61,058 nucleotides of DNA from the NCBI GenBank assembly GCA_023400235.1, contig JAEXFI010000006.1, positions 1 through 61,058 on the forward strand, read 5' to 3'. Position 1 is the stretch's first letter. The number at the start of each line of letters is the position of its first letter. The notes beneath the pieces were generated by a model, which had not been told where the DNA came from, did no database searches, and saw only the letters and a list, made by a program, of their open reading frames with translations. Positions 51,383 to 58,536 of the stretch are shown piece by piece. The DNA comes from Bacillota bacterium (lineage in GTDB: Bacteria > Bacillota > Clostridia > Acetivibrionales > DSM-1351). A program made the position numbers and the translations under genes.

Positions 51383-52255
51383 TCATACCTTTCTTATTTC
51401 GGTGGGGGTCGTCCCGGTAAAATTCTTGAATATCTTATTGAAGTTGGCCAGGTTGGTAAAGCCGCAGTCCAACGCTATTCGGGCAACGGTAGTGTCTGTT
51501 TCCCGCAGCATTTCTATGGACTTTGATATCCGCATTTTATTAAGGTATTCAATGGGTGTAAAGCCTGTTGAGAGCTTGAACAGTGTGGAAAAATAGTTGG
51601 GGGACATGTAAGCCAGTTCCGCCAGTTCTGTCAGCTTTATTTTTTGCCAATAGTTCTTATTCATGTATTCAAACACCTTCTCCAGCTTCTCCAGCCTTTT
51701 GCTTTTTGAGGATAAGCTCTCCGGGTTTCTGCTTTCATCCTGGTAATGCCTTATCAGATAGGTGATAATGTGCAGGAGCTTGGCCTTTATCATCAGCTTG
51801 TAACCAAGAGTCCTGTTTATGTATTCCTCTTCCAGCTCTGTGAGAAGCGCAAATATCTTTTGGCCTATTTCACTTTTACTGTCTATCCTGTTGTTAAAAT
51901 TTGAGCTCCTTTCAAAAAAAGGCTTGAGATAATTATAGTCAAAGTGGTTTTCAGAGGACCAGACCAATTGAGGTTCAAACATTACCACCGGCATGACCAT
52001 ATTCACAGGGGGAAGCACCTCCATATAATGGGGCTCAATGTTGTTAATCACCACAATATCGCCAGCGTTCATCTCGTAAGCTCTGTTTTCCACGTAATAA
52101 ACTCCCCTGCCCTGCTTGACAAAGGCTATTTCAAGATAATTATGCCAGTGAAAGGTATTATTCATGCAATAGTAGGGTTCCATATCCGCAAATTTGATAT
52201 TGAAAGGAAAATCTGCGGGAAATGGCTTGGGGCTGTATATTTTTTGTGCTTCCAT
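51383..52255 (-). CDS. AraC family regulator with cupin sensor
   Basis: A 290-residue regulator. The N-terminal cupin-like ligand domain contains HWHNYLEIAFVKQGRGVYYVENRAYEMNAGDIVVINNIEPH, and the C-terminal 100 residues form a double helix-turn-helix (KIKLTELAELAYMSPNYFSTLFK and ATVARIALDCGFTNLANFNKIFK). AAGGGAGG stands before the ATG at 52255. It is divergent from galT-galK and may control them or other sugar genes; the sensor ligand is not known. Confidence 0.9.
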   Translation of the reverse strand: MEAQKIYSPKPFPADFPFNIKFADMEPYYCMNNTFHWHNYLEIAFVKQGRGVYYVENRAYEMNAGDIVVINNIEPHYMEVLPPVNMVMPVVMFEPQLVWSSENHFDYNYLKPFFERSSNFNNRIDSKSEIGQKIFALLTELEEEYINRTLGYKLMIKAKLLHIITYLIRHYQDESRNPESLSSKSKRLEKLEKVFEYMNKNYWQKIKLTELAELAYMSPNYFSTLFKLSTGFTPIEYLNKMRISKSIEMLRETDTTVARIALDCGFTNLANFNKIFKNFTGTTPTEIRKV

Positions 52256-52433
52256 AAGTCCTCCCTTTACAACTGAATAAAAGGTTCTCGTATAAATTAA
52301 ATAATTATGTTAATTTAAATATAGTGCTAATCAAATTTGTATTTGTAGGTTTTAGTCCTGATAAATCGTAAAATAGTATCATAAGACGATAAAATAGTCA
52401 GAGCTAACTGCGCGGCTTCTTTATATAATAATA

Positions 52434-52713
52434 TTATACCCTCTGTTAACAATGTACAATACGTTTTTGAGCGGCGAATTTACCCTTGGGCTATGTTGAA
52501 GCCGTTTGTAAGGCACAAAGCCTTTCTTCGCGTCCTTGCCTTGCCGCAAGCCAAATTCTCCCGCTCAAAAATCTCCCACCTCACACCGCGATAGTTTGAC
52601 AGTTTTCGAGGCGGATGGACGCAGCCTTGCTTGATGCAAGGCAAGGACGACAACAAGGAAAAGTGGCAAAAAGCCGGTGTGAGTCGTGTTAACGTTGTCA
52701 ATAGAGGGTATAA
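52434..52713. mobile_element. MITE-like element with terminal inverted repeats
   Basis: A 280-base element. The ends are inverse complements over 21 bases at 18 positions: TTATACCCTCTGTTAACAA (52434..) and TTGTCAATAGAGGGTATAA (..52713). TATA at each tip fits a TA target duplication. Inside, CGTCCTTGCCTTG (52531-52543) pairs with CAAGGCAAGGACG (52637-52649), and CTCACACCG (52580-52588) with CGGTGTGAG (52675-52683), so it can fold into a long stem. No ORF. It lies 30 bases before galT. The preceding 52256-52433 is AT-rich with nothing else recognised. Confidence 0.7.
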
Positions 52714-52743
52714 ACAGTTTGTATTAAAGGGGTTAACTACAGG

Positions 52744-54333
52744 ATGCAAAAAAAAGGAATAGAGCCGGAATATAACATTGAAATAAATCCCGCATATGAG
52801 ATAGAAAGACTGCTCTTGTTCGGAAGAAGGCATGGTCTCATAGGCAGGCTGGATGCCGTTATTGCGCGGAATCAGCTGCTGGAAGCACTGCATATCCAGG
52901 AACCCTACTCAGGTGAAATTGAAGCTGAGGCTGAGGCCTTGAAATATCCTACTGAAATACTGGATAGGCTGGTGGCTTACGCACAGGCTGCAGGACTTTG
53001 TGACAAGGATTCCTACACTGCCGGAGAATTGTTTGACACAAGACTTATGGGCTTTTTAATGCCAAGGCAGACAGAGATAGAAAGCCGGTTTGGGCAGCTT
53101 CGGGAGAGCAAATCCGTAGAGTCAGCCACAGATTATTTTTATGAGCTGTGTACAGCTTCAAACTATATAAGAACCGCCGCTATTAAAAAAAATATACAGT
53201 GGACGGCAAATACCCGTTACGGCGGACTGGAAATAACCATAAACCTGACAAAGCCGGAAAAGGACCCGGCGCAAATAGCAAAAGAAAGGCTGCTGCCTAT
53301 GTCAGGCTATCCAAAGTGCATGCTTTGCCTTGAAAATATAGGATATCCGGGCCGCAGCAACTTTCCTGCCCGGCAGACCCACAGAATCATTCCTGTAACC
53401 CTGTGCGGAGAGCAGTGGTACCTGCAGTATTCTCCCTATGTGTATTACAGCGAGCACTGCATTGTTTTCAGTGAGAGGCATGAGCCCATGAAAATATCAG
53501 AAATGACTTTTTCCATGCTGCTGGATTTTGTACGGCAGTTTCCCCATTATATCTGCGGGTCCAACGCCGACCTGCCTATTGTGGGAGGTTCAATTCTGAG
53601 CCACAATCATTTTCAGGGAGGAAAGCAGCTCTTTCCCATGCATAAGGCTCCGGTAATCAGGCAGTTCACATGGGAGGAATTCAAAGGTCTGGACATAGCC
53701 CTGGTTAAATGGCCCCTGTCTGTTATAAGGGTTGCGGGGGATAACATAGAAGAGCTGTCCCGTTTTTGCACCATGGTGCTCGGTGAATGGAGGCAGTACA
53801 GTGACAGCAGCGTGGAGATACTTGCGGCTTCCCAGGCGGAGGGCAGCCTTGTACCCCACAATACAATAACTCCCATTGCCAGACTTAACGAAGCAGGAAA
53901 ATATGAGCTGGACCTGGTGCTGAGAAACAACAGGACAACGGTCGAATACCCGGAAGGGCTGTTTCATCCTCACAGGGATATTCATCACATAAAGAAGGAA
54001 AACATTGGTCTTATAGAGGTTATGGGCCTGGCCATACTGCCGGGGAGATTGAAAACGGAGCTGGAGATGCTCAGGGAAATCCTGTGCGGCAGGGCGGAAA
54101 TCTCAGGTATCAGGGAAGACAGCGTTCTCTTTAAGCACAGCCAGTGGATAGGCGAGCTTGCGTCAAGGTATGAGCTGCCCTTGGGAGACGAAGAAGCAGA
54201 GGAGCTTTTAAGGCAGGAGACGGGCAAAAAATTTGAGACCTGTCTGGAGCACGCAGGTGTGTTCAAACAGACCCAGGAGGGCATAGCCGCCTTTGAGCGG
54301 TTTATGAAGACGCTGGGCTGCCAAAGCAAGTAG
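52744..54333 (+). CDS. galT: UDP-glucose--hexose-1-phosphate uridylyltransferase (type 2)
   Basis: A 529-residue enzyme of the Firmicute GalT type 2 family. Identifying stretches are LCLENIGYPGRSNFPARQTHRIIP, EQWYLQYSPYVYYSEHCIVFSERHEPM and the active site GGSILSHNHFQGG (His-x-His). It transfers UMP between UDP-glucose and galactose-1-phosphate in the Leloir pathway. Start ATG 52744; weak ribosome binding site (AAAGGGG ten bases upstream). First gene of galT-galK. Confidence 0.96.
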   Translation: MQKKGIEPEYNIEINPAYEIERLLLFGRRHGLIGRLDAVIARNQLLEALHIQEPYSGEIEAEAEALKYPTEILDRLVAYAQAAGLCDKDSYTAGELFDTRLMGFLMPRQTEIESRFGQLRESKSVESATDYFYELCTASNYIRTAAIKKNIQWTANTRYGGLEITINLTKPEKDPAQIAKERLLPMSGYPKCMLCLENIGYPGRSNFPARQTHRIIPVTLCGEQWYLQYSPYVYYSEHCIVFSERHEPMKISEMTFSMLLDFVRQFPHYICGSNADLPIVGGSILSHNHFQGGKQLFPMHKAPVIRQFTWEEFKGLDIALVKWPLSVIRVAGDNIEELSRFCTMVLGEWRQYSDSSVEILAASQAEGSLVPHNTITPIARLNEAGKYELDLVLRNNRTTVEYPEGLFHPHRDIHHIKKENIGLIEVMGLAILPGRLKTELEMLREILCGRAEISGIREDSVLFKHSQWIGELASRYELPLGDEEAEELLRQETGKKFETCLEHAGVFKQTQEGIAAFERFMKTLGCQSK

Positions 54334-54373
54334 AATGCACATAAATAGACTATACGAAGGAGGTACCCCAGGC

Positions 54374-55573
54374 ATGGAGAAAAATTATAAGGAGCTTAAG
54401 AAAAAGTTTTGTGAGCTGTACGGGGGAAGTGAAGAGGAACTCAGAATTTTTGCTGGGCCGGGAAGAGTGAACCTTATAGGTGAGCACATTGACTATTGCG
54501 GGGGCTTTGTTTTTCCTGCAGCTTTGAGCCTTGACTCCACAGTGATTGCAAGGGTAAACAAGGATAATGTACTGAGGGCTGCAGCAACGGATTTAACGGT
54601 AAAGGTTGAAGTCAGTCTTGATAACCTCATAAGCGGTAAAGCTCTGAGCTGGGGAAATTACCAGGCGGGAGTGGCCTATATGCTGCAAAATGCAGGCTAT
54701 AAGCTGGTAGGAGTAGATTTGCTTTTTCATGACACTGTTCCGCTGGGATCAGGTCTGTCCTCCTCCGCTGCAATTGAGCTTGCCACCGCTGTGGCGCTTG
54801 TCACACTGGGAAATGAGGCCCACGGTATTAATGAGCCTGTGGATTTGGTTGAAATGGCTGTATTGAGCCAAAAAACAGAAAATGAATTCTGTGGGGTTAA
54901 CTGCGGCATAATGGACCAGTTTGCCTCAGCCATGGGGAAAAAGGAACATGCCATTCTTCTGGACTGCTCCACTTTGAAATATGAATATCTGCCCTTGAAG
55001 CTGGGGGACTATAAAATAGTCCTGGGTAATACGAGGAAAAAACGCTCTCTGGGAGAGTCAAAATACAATGAAAGAGTGGCGGAGTGTGCAGCTGGACTTG
55101 AAATACTTAAAAAGTACCTGCCCGAAAAAAACAATTTGTGCTCTATATCGGTAGAAGAGTTTGAAAGGTATAAAAGCAAAATACAAGATGAGACTATAAT
55201 AAAAAGAGTGACTCATGTAATATATGAAAATGACAGGGTACTGAAGGCGGTTGAGGCCTTGAGAAAAAATGACATTTTCGGGCTGGGCAGACTCCTGGTG
55301 GAAGCCAATACCTCCATCCGGGATTTATACCAGGTCACCGGAAGGGAACTGGATGTAATGACTGCAGAAGCCATGAAGGTGGACGGAGTGCTGGGGGCAA
55401 GAATGACGGGTGCCGGCTTCGGGGGCTGTACTGTCAATATTGTGCATGAAGACATGATAGGCCGTTTTATGGAGCAGGTTGGGAAAAACTACAGGGAACA
55501 GACCGGGATTGATCCACAGTTTTATGTAAGTGATATTGGGGACGGTGCCAGGGAGATAAAGCCTGAAGCTTAG
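54374..55573 (+). CDS. galK: Galactokinase
   Basis: A 399-residue GHMP kinase. The signature GRVNLIGEHIDYCGGFVFPAAL is near residue 30, the ATP loop is PLGSGLSSSAAIELA, and MTGAGFGGCTVNIV is the third motif. It phosphorylates galactose at C1 for GalT. Start ATG 54374 is ten bases after GGAGGT; the ATG at 54335 has no such signal. Probably co-transcribed with galT. Confidence 0.96.
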   Translation: MEKNYKELKKKFCELYGGSEEELRIFAGPGRVNLIGEHIDYCGGFVFPAALSLDSTVIARVNKDNVLRAAATDLTVKVEVSLDNLISGKALSWGNYQAGVAYMLQNAGYKLVGVDLLFHDTVPLGSGLSSSAAIELATAVALVTLGNEAHGINEPVDLVEMAVLSQKTENEFCGVNCGIMDQFASAMGKKEHAILLDCSTLKYEYLPLKLGDYKIVLGNTRKKRSLGESKYNERVAECAAGLEILKKYLPEKNNLCSISVEEFERYKSKIQDETIIKRVTHVIYENDRVLKAVEALRKNDIFGLGRLLVEANTSIRDLYQVTGRELDVMTAEAMKVDGVLGARMTGAGFGGCTVNIVHEDMIGRFMEQVGKNYREQTGIDPQFYVSDIGDGAREIKPEA

Positions 55574-55799
55574 GCCTTGTCAGTTGATGGTAAGAGCGGT
55601 GTGCTGTAGAAGGCATGCCGTTTTTGCATTTATTTCCACTACTATAGACTTATGACAGCAAATCTCGTATAATATGTTGTTTATTATATATTTAGCCTGT
55701 ACCATTATATTTAGTAACAAGTCAATATAAAACAGGCTTGCAGGTCGCGTGAGAACGACTTTAAAGAAATGCATTGCTATTAGGAGTGTGGAGGTTCAT

Positions 55800-58229
55800 A
55801 TGCTGAAAAGACTTTTAAATAAACTGGGTAAACCGTCAGAATTCGCCAGGTATGACGGTCTGGCAGAGAAAATACATGAGTTTGACCTGTCAGGCTTGTC
55901 CGATGCCCAGCTTCATTCATATATTGGGGACTACAAGCAAAAATTTGCCCAATGGCTGAAGGAAAGGCAGAAGGTGCAGAAGACTAAGCATACGCAGCAA
56001 GAGGAGCAAGAGCTGCAAGAGCAGCAAGAGCTGCAAGAACTGCAAGCGCAGGAGACGGCGGAAAATTCCGGGTTGAATGCAATTCTCAGGGAATGGACTT
56101 TTGCACAGGGCCTTCTGGCTGAGAGCTATGCGGTCACAAAGGAGCTCTGTAAAAGGTGCCTGGGGCTGGAGGCCTATGATTCTCAGCTCCTTACGGGTAT
56201 AGCACTGCACTTTGGAAATATTGCGGAGCTGCCCACGGGAGAGGGAAAGACCATGGCGGCGGTATTTCCCGCAGTTGTAAATGCGTTGGCGGGAAAAGGC
56301 GTCCATGTGCTGACCTTTAATGATTATCTTGCCAAAAGAGATGCCCAGTGGATGAAAGACATATATGAGAATTGGGGGCTAAGGGTGGATTTCATACAGG
56401 AGGCCATGGGGCCGGAGAGGCGCAGGGAGGCCTATATGGCAGACATAACCTACGTTACGCCAAAGGAAGCCGGCTTCGACTTTCTGAGGGATTCTCTTGT
56501 ATACAGCCGCGGGGAAAAGGTGCAGCGTGCCTTTAATTATGTAATAGTGGATGAAGCGGATTCTATTATGATAGATGAAGCCAGGGTTCCCCTGGTAATA
56601 GCGGGAAAACCTGAGGGTGAGGCTGCGGGCATGGACGTAAGGCTGGTGAAGGCAGTTGAGTCCCTGTGCCAGGGTGTGGATTATATGACCGATGAAAACC
56701 AGAGGAATGTATACCTGACGGATAGGGGCATAAACACCCTGGAGAAGCTTTTAAACTGCGGTAATCTGTACGACGGCAATGTGGAGCTCCTCACCTTTAT
56801 AAACAATCTGCTCCATGCCAGAGCCCTTTTAAAAAAAGACATTGATTATATAGTCAGGGACAACAGGGTGGAAATAGTAGATGAATTCACCGGCAGAGTT
56901 GCAGATAAAAGGAAATGGCATGACGGGCTTCAGATGGCGGTGGAGGCTCTGGAGGGAATCGAGCATGACCGCAGCAGCAGAATACTTGGGAAAATAACTC
57001 TTCAGAACTTTATCAGCCTTTACCCTGAGATTTCAGGCATGACGGCAACTGCCCTGTCCTCCTCAGAGGAGCTGCTGGCTGCTTACAACAGAAGGGTATA
57101 TGAGGTGCAGCCTCACAAAAAATGCATCCGCATGGATCATGCAGATGAGGTGTTTACCCACCGTGAGGCCAAGGAAAAGGCCATAATAGCTGAAATAACT
57201 TCCGTACATGAAACCGGACGTCCCATACTCATAGGCACCTCAAGCGTGGAGGAGTCGGAAAAGCTGGCTGCAAGTCTTGTGGACAGCCGGGTGGCCTGCG
57301 TGGTGCTAAATGCCAGAAATGATGCCCAGGAGGCGGAAATAATCGCCAGGGCGGGCAGGCTGGGAGCAGTTACTGTCTCTACAAATATGGCGGGCAGGGG
57401 TGTTGATATAAAGCTGGGAGACGGAGACCCAAGCTCGGAGGAAACCCGGCAGGTCATAGCACTGGGTGGGCTGTACGTCATTGGAACCAATAAGAATGAG
57501 TGTATTCGGCTGGACAATCAGCTCAGAGGCAGAGCCGGAAGGCAGGGCGACCCAGGAGCCTCGAGATTTTTTGTAAGCCTGGAGGACCAGCTACTGACCA
57601 GGTTTGGCATAGAAAAGGAGCTGCCCGCAAAATATCTGGGTGTCAGGCAGGAGGCCAGACTGGAGGACAGCAGGCTGAACTCCCTCATAAACCATATACA
57701 GAGGGTGATAGACGGACAGAACTTCGATATAAGAAAAAGCCTAGGAAAATACTCCCTGCTGCTGGAATACCAGAGAAGGATGCTTGCACAAAGGCGTGAG
57801 GAGATAATGGATAGCCAGGTACCATCTTTACTGCTGTTAAGCAGAGACCCTCAAATATACGGTGAATTGTGCAGGCAGTATGGTAAGGAGCACGTGGCGG
57901 CGGTTTCCAGAAAGGTAGCCATCCATTGTGTGGACGAGCGCTGGTACGATTTCCTGGAGTTTTGTGAAGGTGCTCAGGAGGGCATAGAACTGGTACGGGC
58001 TTCAAAAAAGGACCCGCTGGATGAGTACCGGAAGCAGGTCATAGAGGAATTTGACCTTTTAATGACACAACTGGAGGACACAATTGCAGATGAGCTGGAA
58101 AAGACGGATTTTGCCCTGAGTGAGAACGAGCTTGCAGCAAAGGGCTTCAACACTCCCACTGCCACCTGGACGTACATCATAAACGACAATATCAAGGTAA
58201 AGAGGTTTTCCCTGCTGGGATTTCTGTAG
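55800..58229 (+). CDS. secA2: SecA-like preprotein translocase ATPase (SecA2 type)
   Basis: An 809-residue SecA paralogue. Motifs: AELPTGEGKTMAAVFPAVVNAL (Walker A), TFNDYLAKRDAQWM, VDEADSIMIDEARVPL (Walker B), ISGMTATALSSSEEL, TNMAGRGVDIKLGDG and QLRGRAGRQGDPGASRFFVSLED. It ends without the C-terminal Cys-rich zinc motif of housekeeping SecA. A Gln/Glu-rich insert (QQEEQELQEQQELQELQAQE) lies near residues 66-85. GGAGG precedes ATG 55800. The large exported FN3 protein downstream may be its substrate (inference). Confidence 0.9.
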   Translation: MLKRLLNKLGKPSEFARYDGLAEKIHEFDLSGLSDAQLHSYIGDYKQKFAQWLKERQKVQKTKHTQQEEQELQEQQELQELQAQETAENSGLNAILREWTFAQGLLAESYAVTKELCKRCLGLEAYDSQLLTGIALHFGNIAELPTGEGKTMAAVFPAVVNALAGKGVHVLTFNDYLAKRDAQWMKDIYENWGLRVDFIQEAMGPERRREAYMADITYVTPKEAGFDFLRDSLVYSRGEKVQRAFNYVIVDEADSIMIDEARVPLVIAGKPEGEAAGMDVRLVKAVESLCQGVDYMTDENQRNVYLTDRGINTLEKLLNCGNLYDGNVELLTFINNLLHARALLKKDIDYIVRDNRVEIVDEFTGRVADKRKWHDGLQMAVEALEGIEHDRSSRILGKITLQNFISLYPEISGMTATALSSSEELLAAYNRRVYEVQPHKKCIRMDHADEVFTHREAKEKAIIAEITSVHETGRPILIGTSSVEESEKLAASLVDSRVACVVLNARNDAQEAEIIARAGRLGAVTVSTNMAGRGVDIKLGDGDPSSEETRQVIALGGLYVIGTNKNECIRLDNQLRGRAGRQGDPGASRFFVSLEDQLLTRFGIEKELPAKYLGVRQEARLEDSRLNSLINHIQRVIDGQNFDIRKSLGKYSLLLEYQRRMLAQRREEIMDSQVPSLLLLSRDPQIYGELCRQYGKEHVAAVSRKVAIHCVDERWYDFLEFCEGAQEGIELVRASKKDPLDEYRKQVIEEFDLLMTQLEDTIADELEKTDFALSENELAAKGFNTPTATWTYIINDNIKVKRFSLLGFL

Positions 58230-58265
58230 GCATACAGGCTGAATAGCAGTTCTTTGTGTAAATGC

Positions 58266-58317
58266 AAGTAAACATAAGCAAATAAAAGTAAACATAAGCA
58301 AATAAAAGTAAATAAAG
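58266..58317 (+). repeat. 20-bp tandem repeat, two and a half copies
   Basis: AAGTAAACATAAGCAAATAA occurs at 58266-58285 and 58286-58305, followed by a partial third copy. It lies between secA2 and its terminator. A looser variant of the same AAATAAAAATTAGCAAAATAA type occurs near 50587-50635 after fabV. Confidence 0.8.
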
Positions 58318-58328
58318 GTTTAGTATGA

Positions 58329-58358
58329 CCAGGCTTTAACAAAAGACCTGGTTTTTTT
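58329..58358 (+). terminator. Terminator after secA2
   Basis: CCAGGCTTT (58329-58337) pairs with AAAGACCTGG (58342-58351), one bulge, followed by TTTTTTT. The rest of 58230-58536 is AT-rich, with the promoter of the next gene presumably inside. Confidence 0.85.
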
Positions 58359-58536
58359 GTGTACGGGCAAAAACAATGCTGCAAAAATATGAACATGCAA
58401 CTATCCTAAACTATTTTAAATTATTCAGAGCTTGCTTCCAGCTTTCTACAAATATTTACAAATAATCCATGATACACTAAAATATATGAAATATAGAATG
58501 AAAATTTGTAATATATTGTAAAAAGGGAGCATAAAA

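Noticed and set aside
58266..58317. Tandem repeats as a CRISPR array
   Set aside because: Units are contiguous without spacers; the same holds for the array at 50770-50888. No CRISPR array or cas gene was seen in the window.
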